Below, piece after piece: positions 7,481 to 13,363 of a stretch of 13,363 nt of DNA. This DNA comes from Candidatus Stahliibacteriota bacterium. Its GTDB lineage: Bacteria > Hydrothermota > Tepidihabitantia > SM23-42. The stretch covers positions 1 to 13,363 of the forward strand of contig SOIY01000097.1 in NCBI GenBank assembly GCA_004376785.1, given 5' to 3'. The notes beneath the pieces were generated by a model. It had not been told where the DNA came from. It saw only the letters and a list, made by a program, of their open reading frames with translations, and made no database searches. How positions within the stretch are numbered: the first letter of the stretch is position 1; every line of letters starts with the position of its first letter. Both the position numbers and the translations under genes were made by a program.

Positions 7481-7531
7481 TTTTTCAGTTAAAGAAAGCT
7501 CTGAAAAAGTGTTCATCGTTTCTTTTTCAGA
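7481..7531. promoter_or_regulatory. Competing inverted repeats upstream of rnfC
   Basis: Three short elements can pair alternatively: A, TTTTTCAG (7481-7488); B, TCTGAAAAAG (7500-7509); C, CTTTTTCAGA (7522-7531). B:C forms a perfect 10-bp stem with a 12-nt loop, and A:B an 8-bp stem. The array ends 9 nt before the rnfC -35 box. No T-run follows, so a simple terminator is unlikely. An operator or attenuator-like switch is possible. Confidence 0.5.
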
Positions 7532-7540
7532 AATTTCGTC

Positions 7541-7568
7541 TTGACTAATAAAAAAATTTGACTATACT
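7541..7568 (+). promoter_or_regulatory. Leaderless promoter of the rnf operon
   Basis: TTGACT (7541-7546), 16-nt spacer, TATACT (7563-7568), then 7 nt to ATG 7576. An in-frame TTG at 7558 lies between the two hexamers and cannot be the start on this transcript. No Shine-Dalgarno sequence precedes the ATG. Confidence 0.78.
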
Positions 7569-7575
7569 AAACTCC

Positions 7576-8868
7576 ATGTTCAGAGGTTTTTCCGGTGGTG
7601 TACATCCTCCAGAAAATAAATTAACAGAAGAATTTGCAATCGCGGTAATGCCACCTCCTAAGAAGGTGTATATTCATTTTTCACAACATACAGGTAAACC
7701 TGCCCGTTCTCTCGTAGAAAAAGGTGATGTTGTTAAAATTGGCGAGAGGATTGGTGAAGGAGATGGATTCATTTCAGCCTCTGTTCATGCGAGTATCTCA
7801 GGTAAAATAATAGCCATTGAGTCCTGTCCACATCCGGTCCTTGGTACTTCTCTTTGTTGTGTAATAGAATCGACTAATGGTGCAAAGTGGAAAGATACTA
7901 TCAAGGAAAAAACAGATTATGAAAAAAAATCAAAAGAAGAATTATTGCAGATTATAAAGGAATCAGGTATAGTAGGTCTTGGCGGTGCTGCTTTTCCAAC
8001 GCACGTGAAATTATCACCTCCTTCAGATAAACCTATAGATACTTTGATCGTCAATGGCTGTGAATGTGAACCAATGCTTACAGCGGATCATCGGTTGATG
8101 CTTGAACATCCAGCTGAAATCATTGAAGGAGCAAAGATATTCAGAAAAATATTGAATGCGGAAAATCTCATTTTTGGTATAGAAGATAATAAAAAAGATG
8201 CAGCAGAGATATTGAGAAAACAAAGTGTTAATGTGAAATTATTAAAAACGAAGTATCCGCAGGGTGCTGAAAAACAGCTGATTAAGGCTCTATTGGGACG
8301 TGAAGTTCCCAGGGGCGGCCTGCCAATGGATGTTGGTTGTGTTGTGCAGAATGTAGGCACATGTTATGCAGCATTTCAAGCAGTAAAATACAGAAAACCT
8401 TTGATCGAACGGGTTGTGACAGTAACTGGCACTGCTGTGAAAAAGCCGAAGAATTTATTAATAAGGATCGGTTGTCCGGTAATAGATGTAGTAAATTTTT
8501 GTGGCGGGTATATTAGACAACCAAAGCAGATAATTTTTGGGGGACCTATGATGGGCATTGCCCAGTACTCAGAAAATGTTCCGACTATTAAAGGGACATC
8601 CGGAATAATGGTCTGCAAGGACACAGTAATTCCTGAAGAGGGTCCATGTGTGCGTTGCGCCAGTTGTGTTGATGTCTGTCCTATGGGGCTCATGGCTACT
8701 GAAATATATAAATTTGTGGATAATAAGAATTTTAGCAAAGCAAAAGAATACGGGGTTCTCGATTGCATTGAATGTGGATGCTGTGCCTATTCCTGCCCGT
8801 CAAGAATTCCACTTGTACACTATCTCAAGTTTGGTAAAAGCGAAATTTGGAGATTATCAAAGAAATGA
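7576..8868 (+). CDS. rnfC: Rnf electron-transport complex subunit C
   Basis: The 430-residue peripheral subunit faces the cytoplasm and carries the NADH/FMN side of the Rnf complex. Visible in order: the typical N-terminal FRGFSGGVHPPENK; GLGGAAFPTH (134-143), the glycine-rich motif shared with the NADH-binding 51-kDa subunit of complex I; NGCECEP (160-166); and two C-terminal [4Fe-4S] motifs, Cys358-361-364-368 followed by Pro, and Cys397-400-403-407 followed by Pro. The clusters distinguish it from the homologous NqrA of Na+-NQR, which lacks them. Length is normal for the compact RnfC type. The start is set by the leaderless promoter and gives the family's usual N-terminus. Its TGA stop overlaps the ATG of rnfD, indicating translational coupling. 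Confidence 0.95.
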   Translation: MFRGFSGGVHPPENKLTEEFAIAVMPPPKKVYIHFSQHTGKPARSLVEKGDVVKIGERIGEGDGFISASVHASISGKIIAIESCPHPVLGTSLCCVIESTNGAKWKDTIKEKTDYEKKSKEELLQIIKESGIVGLGGAAFPTHVKLSPPSDKPIDTLIVNGCECEPMLTADHRLMLEHPAEIIEGAKIFRKILNAENLIFGIEDNKKDAAEILRKQSVNVKLLKTKYPQGAEKQLIKALLGREVPRGGLPMDVGCVVQNVGTCYAAFQAVKYRKPLIERVVTVTGTAVKKPKNLLIRIGCPVIDVVNFCGGYIRQPKQIIFGGPMMGIAQYSENVPTIKGTSGIMVCKDTVIPEEGPCVRCASCVDVCPMGLMATEIYKFVDNKNFSKAKEYGVLDCIECGCCAYSCPSRIPLVHYLKFGKSEIWRLSKK

Positions 8869-9869
8869 AAGAATTATTAGCCGTTTCTGCATCACCACAT
8901 ATCAGAGGTAAAATTGATATTTCCCTGGCAATGAAAATGGTCATTATTGCACTTTTGCCGTCTTTTATTTTCAGTGTACACTTATTTGGTTTACGTGCTC
9001 TTTACATTACTTTAATTAGCATTATTACTTGTATTGTTTGTGAAGCCATAATGCAAAGAATGCTGGGTAAAAAGATAACAATAACCGATGGTAGCGCAGT
9101 GCTTACCGGTTTATTGCTTGCTTTTAATCTTCCGCCAGGTGTGCCTCTATGGTTGCCCGTAGTGGGCAGCGCTTTTGCAATAATCTTTGCGAAACAATTA
9201 TTTGGTGGACTGGGTTACAATTTTATAAATCCCGCTCTTGCTGGTAGAGCATTTTTAATGGCATCCTGGCCTTTAGCAATGACAAAGGAGTGGTTAGCAC
9301 CAGCTGGCGGAACATTATCAGGTATTGATGGTATCACCAGTGCTACACCACTAAATTTGCTTCAGAATCCCGGAAATTATGGGGTTCCTGAATTAATTAT
9401 AAAACAGTTAAATAACATACCAACTATTAAAAATCTCTTTTTTGGTAAAATCGGAGGATGCATTGGCGAAACCTCTGCTCTTTTATTGTTAATTGGTGGA
9501 CTTTTCTTAATCATCATTGGTATTGTTGATTATCGGATCGTGGTTGGCTATCTTGGTAGTTTTGTACTGCTCGCATTTGTTTTACCAACAAATGGAAATT
9601 TGCTTTTTCATCTCTTTTCAGGTGGTCTTTTTCTCGGTGTATTCTTCATGGCGACTGATTGGGTGACATCACCCGTAACAAAAAAGGGAAGGTGGATCTT
9701 TGGCATTGGTTGCGGTGTTCTGACAATTATTATCCGAATATGGGGTGGTTATCCAGAAGGTGTATCTTATTCAATTCTTCTGATGAATGTATTTACGCCT
9801 ATTATTGATCGTTTTACAAAAGAAAGAGTTTTTGGCGATCGTAAAGCAAAAAAGGAGGTAAAGAAATGA
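8865..9869 (+). CDS. rnfD: Rnf electron-transport complex subunit D
   Basis: The 334-residue integral membrane subunit is homologous to NqrB and part of the ion-translocating core. It starts MKELLAVSASPHIRGK; the SASPHI motif is typical of RnfD N-termini. About nine to ten hydrophobic segments follow. The conserved motif DGITSATPL contains Thr161, the residue that in RnfD/NqrB carries covalently bound FMN through a phosphoester bond made by ApbE. FINPALAGRAF (120-130) and the late ATDWVTSPVT motif (263-272) are also family signatures. I chose ATG 8865, which overlaps the rnfC TGA by four bases and has GGAG 12 nt upstream, over TTG 8847, which lies inside rnfC. Its Lys-rich tail codons contain the Shine-Dalgarno sequence of rnfG. 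Confidence 0.95.
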   Translation: MKELLAVSASPHIRGKIDISLAMKMVIIALLPSFIFSVHLFGLRALYITLISIITCIVCEAIMQRMLGKKITITDGSAVLTGLLLAFNLPPGVPLWLPVVGSAFAIIFAKQLFGGLGYNFINPALAGRAFLMASWPLAMTKEWLAPAGGTLSGIDGITSATPLNLLQNPGNYGVPELIIKQLNNIPTIKNLFFGKIGGCIGETSALLLLIGGLFLIIIGIVDYRIVVGYLGSFVLLAFVLPTNGNLLFHLFSGGLFLGVFFMATDWVTSPVTKKGRWIFGIGCGVLTIIIRIWGGYPEGVSYSILLMNVFTPIIDRFTKERVFGDRKAKKEVKK

Positions 9870-10762
9870 CCAGCACAAAGAATATGGTCTTGACACTCCT
9901 TATTGTAGCAATTGTCTGTTCAGTTGTTCTCTCTTTTGTTTACTCATATACAGAACCGCGTATCGCAGAAACACAAGCTCAATTGACACTTCGTGGCATT
10001 AAGCAAGTAATTAATGCCCAGGAATTTGTTGAGATAATCCCTGATACTTTATGGAAGGCAGTTGACAGCTCAGGTATATTAACAGGCATTGTATTTCGTG
10101 TTTTTCCACAGGGGTATGGTGGTCCAATTCCCATTACAGTAGGTCTTGATTTGAATGGCAAGATTACTGGCGTAAGGATTGCCAGTGCTGCAGAAGGTTT
10201 AAAAGAGACGCCTGGATTGGGTGTGAAGATAACTGAACCGGAATTTAAAGATCAGTTTATTGATAAATGCGCTCCAGAAGCTCAACTTAAAAGTGATGGC
10301 GGTGAGATTGATGCGATAACTGCTGCGACAATATCCTCACGTGCAGTCTGTAATGGCATAAAAAAGGGTATTGAAACATATTTAAATTATTTGGAAACAC
10401 CAATTGATAAAAGATGTGTTTTTTCTGATGCCCGGGAATTTGTTGAGATAATAAAAGATACACTGTGGTATGCCTTGAAAGATGCTGATACAATCGGTAT
10501 CGTATTTGTCGGTTTTACTCAGGGTTATTTAGACTGCATAGAGTTTATGGTAGGAGTAGGTACAGATGCAAAGATTAGCGGAGTTGAAATTTTATATTCG
10601 AGTGAGACTGAAGGGATTGGCGAGGCAATACGGGAAAAAGAATTTCTCAATAAATTCAAAGAAGGTTCTGCAGAAGCAATAACCGGAGCTACTGTTTCAT
10701 CCCAGGCCCTCATTGATGCAATTGAGGAATATATCACGAGATACAAGGAGTATCTCAAATGA
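9866..10762 (+). CDS. rnfG: Rnf electron-transport complex subunit G with duplicated FMN-binding domain
   Basis: This 298-residue RnfG is well above the usual 180-210. One transmembrane helix (about 8-27) anchors a periplasmic part that in NqrC/RnfG carries covalent FMN on Thr. Two homologous FMN-binding units are visible: unit 1 (about 51-175, starting AQEFVEIIPDTLW) and unit 2 (about 188-297, starting AREFVEIIKDTLW). Unit 1 keeps ETPGLGVKI (115-123), but its flavinylation motif is DAITAATISS (Thr155, Ala instead of the usual Gly). Unit 2 has a canonical TGATVSS (Thr276), but ETPGLG is replaced by TEGIGEAI. The repeat is even seen in DNA: 18 identical bases at 10021-10038 and 10435-10452, in frame, 414 nt apart. 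It may bind one or two FMN. A strong GGAGG lies 7 nt before the ATG, which overlaps the rnfD stop. Confidence 0.92.
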   Translation: MTSTKNMVLTLLIVAIVCSVVLSFVYSYTEPRIAETQAQLTLRGIKQVINAQEFVEIIPDTLWKAVDSSGILTGIVFRVFPQGYGGPIPITVGLDLNGKITGVRIASAAEGLKETPGLGVKITEPEFKDQFIDKCAPEAQLKSDGGEIDAITAATISSRAVCNGIKKGIETYLNYLETPIDKRCVFSDAREFVEIIKDTLWYALKDADTIGIVFVGFTQGYLDCIEFMVGVGTDAKISGVEILYSSETEGIGEAIREKEFLNKFKEGSAEAITGATVSSQALIDAIEEYITRYKEYLK

Positions 10763-11361
10763 AGAGAAGGAATTTATTTACAAGAGGATTAGTTAAAGAA
10801 AACGCGGTTTTAGTACTTATGATTGGTTTATGTCCAGCACTGGCAGTATCTGGTACTGTGCGTGATGCGTTTGGCATGGGACTTGCTGCTACATTCGTTC
10901 TCCTTTTTTCTAATGTAATGATTTCAATAATGAGGAAAAAGATACCAAATGAGGTCAGGATTCCAGTATTCATTTTAATCATTTCCACATTTGTAACGAT
11001 TATTGATTATGTTATGCAGGCATTTCAACCAGATTTGTATCGCGCCCTGGGTATATTTGTACCGTTGATTGTGGTAAATTGTATGATTTTGGGTAGGGCA
11101 GAGGCATTTGCTTATAAAAATTCTGTTATTGATTCTATACTTGATGGACTTGGCGTAGGTTTAGGTTTTACATTAGCACTGACAGTTATGGGTGCGATAA
11201 GAGAAATTCTTGGTAATGGTACTTTTTTGGGTATGGCAATATTAGGCGAAGGCTTTAAAGAATCTCCGGTAATATTTATGATTCTACCTCCAGGTGCATT
11301 TCTTGTTATCGGCGTGTTAAAGGCATTAATCAACAAATACGTTAAAAAGGAGACACAATGA
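10759..11361 (+). CDS. rnfE: Rnf electron-transport complex subunit E
   Basis: The 200-residue, six-helix membrane protein is homologous to NqrD. It begins with the family's LFTRGLVKENAVLVL and has GLCPALAVS (Cys25) and VNCMILGRAEAFA (Cys108). In the Nqr/Rnf family these two cysteines and the equivalent pair in RnfA bind the intramembrane [2Fe-2S] cluster that passes electrons across the membrane. A further signature, MGAIREILG, lies at about 144-152. The ATG overlaps the rnfG stop (ATGA), and AAGGAG lies about 9 nt upstream, so translation is coupled and SD-led. Length and motifs are ordinary. RnfE is told from RnfA by the GRAEAFA motif. Confidence 0.95.
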   Translation: MKRRNLFTRGLVKENAVLVLMIGLCPALAVSGTVRDAFGMGLAATFVLLFSNVMISIMRKKIPNEVRIPVFILIISTFVTIIDYVMQAFQPDLYRALGIFVPLIVVNCMILGRAEAFAYKNSVIDSILDGLGVGLGFTLALTVMGAIREILGNGTFLGMAILGEGFKESPVIFMILPPGAFLVIGVLKALINKYVKKETQ

Positions 11362-11942
11362 AGAATCCTGCTTTGATATTTCTTGGTGCATTCCTAATCA
11401 ATAATATCGTATTAATGCGTTTTCTCGGCTTATGTCCGTTTTTTGGTGTTTCTACTGCTGTGGAAACTGCTACTGGTATGGGTATGGCAGTAATATTTGT
11501 TATGACCCTTGCTTCATGGATCACCTGGATAGTTTTTAATGTGATTCTTTTGCCACTCAATTTAGTATTTTTAAGAACTGCAGTATTTATTTTAACGATC
11601 GCTTCACTGGTTCAATTGGTTGAAATGTTTTTAAAAAAGTATTACAGAACATTATATAATGCAATGGGCATATATCTTCCATTGATTACTACAAACTGTG
11701 CAATTCTCGGTATTACATTTTTAAATATTGACAACAAGTTCAACTTTTTAAATGCCACGGTTTTTGCTATTGGTACGGGTATTGGATTTATGGTCGTTAT
11801 GATTACATTTGCCGCAATCAGGGAGCGGCTCGATCTTGCACCCATCAACCCTTCATTAAAAGGTTATCCAATCTCATTTATTGCCGCAGGTCTAATGGCT
11901 CTTGCCTTTTTAGGCTTTTCCGGCTTATTCGGCTTAATGTAA
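11358..11942 (+). CDS. rnfA: Rnf electron-transport complex subunit A
   Basis: The 194-residue, six-helix membrane protein is homologous to NqrE and RnfE but inserted with opposite topology. Signatures: NNIVLMRFLGLCPFFGVS with Cys26, ITTNCAILG with Cys114 (cluster ligands paired with RnfE Cys25/Cys108), and AAIRERLDLAPINPSLKG (152-169). The start overlaps the rnfE TGA by four bases and follows AAGGAGA 5-6 nt upstream. This is the last gene of the operon here. In most Rnf operons rnfB follows rnfA or opens the cluster, but here a gene-free repeat-rich stretch follows and rnfC is first. Confidence 0.95.
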   Translation: MKNPALIFLGAFLINNIVLMRFLGLCPFFGVSTAVETATGMGMAVIFVMTLASWITWIVFNVILLPLNLVFLRTAVFILTIASLVQLVEMFLKKYYRTLYNAMGIYLPLITTNCAILGITFLNIDNKFNFLNATVFAIGTGIGFMVVMITFAAIRERLDLAPINPSLKGYPISFIAAGLMALAFLGFSGLFGLM

Positions 11943-11946
11943 AATC

Positions 11947-11976
11947 AAGTTAAAAGTAAAAAGTCAAAAGTTAAAT
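11947..11976. repeat. A-rich simple repeat of AAGTNAAA units
   Basis: Four consecutive near-copies of (A)AGT followed by TAAA, AAAA or CAAA begin a few bases after the rnfA stop. This looks like a degenerate low-complexity repeat. Confidence 0.45.
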
Positions 11977-12000
11977 TAAAAAATTACTGTTCGAGCCTAT

Positions 12001-12102
12001 CCCGTGAAATACAACACAATATATTATATTCACAGCACATTGTTTTTTGTTCAATGCTGTCTCTTTTCCTTATAACAAATACATGACTTTTATTTCACAG
12101 GG
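12001..12102. repeat. Nested inverted-repeat element (about 100 nt)
   Basis: Outer arms CCCGTGAAATA (12001-12011) and TATTTCACAGGG (12091-12102) pair over 11 bp with one bulged A. Inside, ACAGCACATTG and CAATGCTGT form a 9-bp stem with a 2-nt bulge around a T-rich loop. It could be a small MITE-like element or a structured RNA in the rnf 3' untranslated region. Confidence 0.45.
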
Positions 12103-12142
12103 CGAGTGAAAAGTAACAGCTCGCGCGATAATAATTTTGGAG

Positions 12143-12180
12143 TGCAACGAGTTCTCTCGTTGCAATTTTAATTAAATTTT
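12143..12180 (+). terminator. Rho-independent-type terminator, probably of the rnf operon
   Basis: A perfect 9-bp stem TGCAACGAG (12143-12151) / CTCGTTGCA (12156-12164) with a TTCT loop is followed by ATTTTAATTAAATTTT. It is the only good hairpin plus T-rich tail after rnfA, 200 nt past its stop. Confidence 0.65.
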
Positions 12181-12181
12181 A

Positions 12182-12272
12182 TCCTTCGAACTTATCGAGA
12201 AAAATCCTTAAACCGTCATCGCGAGACGACGAAGTGAAGCCTGTCCTGACTGAATCGAATGGGTGGCAATCC
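12182..12272. repeat. Decayed dispersed-repeat fragments
   Basis: TCCTTCGAACTTATCGAG, CGTCATCGCGAGACGACGAA and TGTCCTGACTGAATCGAATG followed by GGTGGCAATCCC are recognisable, mutated versions of short intergenic repeats common in many bacterial genomes (GTCATTGCGAGCGAAG and TCCTGAGCGAAGTCGAA types). No coding potential. Confidence 0.5.
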
Positions 12273-12340
12273 CAACTCACCTCAATTCCTGAACATATTT
12301 TTAAAATCCTAATTCATTTTAATCTCAGCATTAAACTCCC

Positions 12341-12364
12341 TCATTCCGAGAATTACCGGAATGA
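12341..12364. promoter_or_regulatory. Imperfect palindrome upstream of arsR (copy 1)
   Basis: Arms TCATTCCG (12341-12348) and CGGAATGA (12357-12364) surround AGAATTAC. The AATT centre is also symmetric, so 20 of 24 bases are palindromic. It ends 4 nt before the arsR -35 box, a plausible operator position. It may equally be a dispersed repeat of the TCATTCC/GGAATGA type. Confidence 0.5.
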
Positions 12365-12368
12365 CGGA

Positions 12369-12396
12369 TTGACAAGACAGATGACATCGATATAAT
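12369..12396 (+). promoter_or_regulatory. Leaderless promoter of arsR-nitroreductase unit
   Basis: Consensus TTGACA (12369-12374), 16-nt spacer, consensus TATAAT (12391-12396), then 5 nt to ATG 12402. It is the strongest match of the six promoters. Confidence 0.82.
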
Positions 12397-12401
12397 ATGT
12401 T

Positions 12402-12713
12402 ATGCTCAGAAGAAAAATGCCTGAAACAGATTATCGCGCCTCAAGATTTTGCCGGGTGCTTGGCAATCCTACCGCTTATCAGATTTTGAAACTGCTCATT
12501 AAGTCAAAGATGACACCAACTGAGCTTTCACAACAGATTGGTTTGTCACTGAAGACAATATCCAGTACCTTGCGTCACTTGCGACAAATCAATGTCGTAC
12601 GATACGAAACAAAGAATAAAAACAAGATTTATTTTCTTAAAGACGAGTTACTTCCGCATGTGCTGTCTAATATTGAGAAATACGTTGATAAGATGAGAAC
12701 GGCAAAGTGGTAA
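12402..12713 (+). CDS. ArsR-family winged-helix transcriptional regulator
   Basis: This 103-residue protein is the usual ArsR/SmtB size. The winged helix-turn-helix reads RVLGNPTAYQILKLLI (18-33), TPTELSQQIGLSLKTISSTLRHL (helix-turn-helix, 38-60; recognition helix about 49-61), then the wing VVRYETKNKNKIYFL (65-79) and a C-terminal dimerisation helix. The metal-binding ELCVC motif of ArsR/SmtB sensors is absent and only one Cys (17) exists, so a thiol-pair metal sensor is unlikely; the signal is unknown. The start follows the leaderless promoter. Its gene lies between two matching palindromes and just upstream of a nitroreductase gene, which it may autoregulate and control (inference). Confidence 0.85.
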   Translation: MLRRKMPETDYRASRFCRVLGNPTAYQILKLLIKSKMTPTELSQQIGLSLKTISSTLRHLRQINVVRYETKNKNKIYFLKDELLPHVLSNIEKYVDKMRTAKW

Positions 12714-12716
12714 TCC

Positions 12717-12742
12717 CACAATCCGAGAATTACCGGATTGTG
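12717..12742. promoter_or_regulatory. Imperfect palindrome downstream of arsR (copy 2)
   Basis: Arms CACAATCCG (12717-12725) and CGGATTGTG (12734-12742) surround the same AGAATTAC centre as copy 1. The outer arm bases differ from copy 1 on both sides in a compensating way. It starts 3 nt after the arsR stop and lies in the short gap before the nitroreductase gene. Confidence 0.5.
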
Positions 12743-12764
12743 AGAGTGGAGAGGTAGAAAGGAT

Positions 12765-13334
12765 ATGGATGTTTTTAAGGCGATTAGGTGGCGAAGGAGT
12801 GTGAGGAATTTTTCTCCGCAAAAAATTGAACGCGAAAAATTATTGCAAATTTTAGAGGCAGCACGAATTGCCCCGTCTTCGAGTAATCGACAGGCATGGC
12901 ATTTTGTAGTAATTGATGATCCAAAAATCATTGAGCAGATTCCAAAGCAGGTGGCAATGGGCACAAAGGCAATAATCCCATGGATTAAGGGTGCACCTGT
13001 GATTATTGCAGGATGCTATACAAAGGCAATGACCCATATGCTGGGTCAGCTCTTTGGTCATGAAAATCATCTGGTTGATGTTTCAATTGCAATGACACAC
13101 ATTGCAATTGCTGCAACAGCACTTAATATTGGAACTTGTTTTGTTGGCTGGTTTAATGAATCGAAATTAAAAAAGTTATTAAATATACCCCGTAAGTACA
13201 AAATTGCAGTGCTGTTGGCATTAGGTTATCCAGCTGATGAGTCTACTGATGAGGGGATAGGTGGCATTGCGCCAAGACCGCGCAAATCACTTAAAGAAAT
13301 TATTTCGTATAATAAGTTTGGGGAATATTTTTAA
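12765..13334 (+). CDS. Nitroreductase-family FMN oxidoreductase
   Basis: 189-residue member of the nitroreductase superfamily: dimeric cytosolic flavoproteins that use NAD(P)H to reduce nitro compounds, quinones or flavins. Motifs visible: RRSVRNFSPQKI (10-21, phosphate of FMN), RIAPSSSNRQAWHFVVI (34-50, FMN binding), D105 and ALNIGTCFVGWFNE (119-132), then ALGYPAD (152-158) and the closing PRPRKSLKEII. Length is typical for the small, single-domain type, with no ferredoxin domain. A Shine-Dalgarno-like GGAGAGGT (12748-12755) sits 9 nt before the ATG, so it is probably translated from the arsR transcript, 51 nt downstream of arsR. The physiological substrate cannot be told from sequence. Confidence 0.9.
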   Translation: MDVFKAIRWRRSVRNFSPQKIEREKLLQILEAARIAPSSSNRQAWHFVVIDDPKIIEQIPKQVAMGTKAIIPWIKGAPVIIAGCYTKAMTHMLGQLFGHENHLVDVSIAMTHIAIAATALNIGTCFVGWFNESKLKKLLNIPRKYKIAVLLALGYPADESTDEGIGGIAPRPRKSLKEIISYNKFGEYF

Positions 13335-13363
13335 GAGCTTATTCGTGAACATGCAGTTCATGT

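Larger units (their letters stand above)
11943..12401. other. 459-nt gene-free, repeat-rich block after the rnf operon
   Basis: I found no credible coding sequence on either strand. The block holds an A-rich simple repeat (11947-11976), a nested inverted-repeat element, a terminator-like hairpin, decayed dispersed-repeat pieces, an A/T-rich stretch (about 12290-12340) where I see nothing, a palindrome and the arsR promoter. It lies where rnfB would often sit. Confidence 0.7.

Noticed and set aside
7558..7575. In-frame TTG start for rnfC at 7558
   Set aside because: It lies between the -35 and -10 boxes. ATG 7576 gives the usual RnfC N-terminus.
8376..8768. 130-residue minus-strand open frame opposite rnfC
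   Set aside because: It is antisense to conserved rnfC motifs, has no recognisable domain and no promoter of the kind seen at real genes here.
8847..8864. In-frame TTG start for rnfD at 8847
   Set aside because: It lies inside the end of rnfC. ATG 8865 makes the same ATGA overlap seen at the other rnf junctions and gives a normal RnfD start.
7576..11942. Possibility that the operon encodes Na+-NQR
   Set aside because: The first subunit has two [4Fe-4S] motifs typical of RnfC and absent from NqrA; no NqrF is present.
12182..12364. CRISPR array or integron attachment sites in the repeat-rich block
   Set aside because: Repeats are of different sequence, not regularly spaced, and no cas or integrase gene is near.
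13346..13363. TGAAC/GTTCA inverted repeat after the nitroreductase gene
   Set aside because: It may be the first half of a larger hairpin or terminator, but the window ends inside it, so it cannot be supported.

Overview
The window comes from an AT-rich genome of a diderm bacterium. It carries an LpxH-like lipid A enzyme, a protein ending in an Omp85-type outer-membrane barrel, and a membrane-bound Rnf electron-transfer complex. Low GC, short dispersed intergenic repeats, very short signal peptides and leaderless promoters suggest an uncultured lineage near the FCB group (candidate division WOR-3 is my best guess, low confidence). No phage, transposase, CRISPR array, rRNA or tRNA gene was seen.

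Layout. 1-690 (minus strand): 3'-truncated LpxH-like metallophosphoesterase. 691-783: two divergent promoters. 784-6399 (plus): three consecutive genes for apparently exported proteins, namely a 923-residue zinc-metallopeptidase/beta-propeller/Omp85-barrel fusion, a 571-residue protein with about twelve glycine/aspartate-rich 26-residue repeats, and a 293-residue HEAT-repeat protein. 6449-7372: divergent PhzF-family protein with a GTG start. 7373-7575: regulatory-looking intergenic region with three direct repeats at exact 30-nt spacing and competing inverted repeats. 7576-11942: rnfC-D-G-E-A operon, every junction a 4-bp ATGA overlap, with rnfB missing and rnfG carrying a duplicated FMN-binding domain. 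11943-12401: gene-free, repeat-rich block with one good terminator-like hairpin. 12402-13334: ArsR-type regulator followed by a nitroreductase, with matching imperfect palindromes on both sides of the regulator.

The strongest cross-cutting signal is how genes begin. Six genes (lpxH-like, 784, 3744, 6449, rnfC, arsR) have a TTGAnn / TATnnT promoter with exactly 16 nt between hexamers and only 5-7 nt from the -10 box to the start codon, so the transcript should begin at or within a base or two of the start codon, with no ribosome binding site. Genes inside operons (rnfD, G, E, A and the nitroreductase) instead have purine-rich Shine-Dalgarno sequences. This pattern also fixes the starts of rnfC (7576) and the PhzF-like gene (GTG at 6449).

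Functionally, Rnf would exchange electrons between ferredoxin and NADH while moving Na+ or H+ across the inner membrane; the ferredoxin-facing RnfB subunit and the flavin transferase ApbE must be encoded elsewhere. The 784-6399 block looks like cell-envelope genes, but no defined pathway can be assigned.
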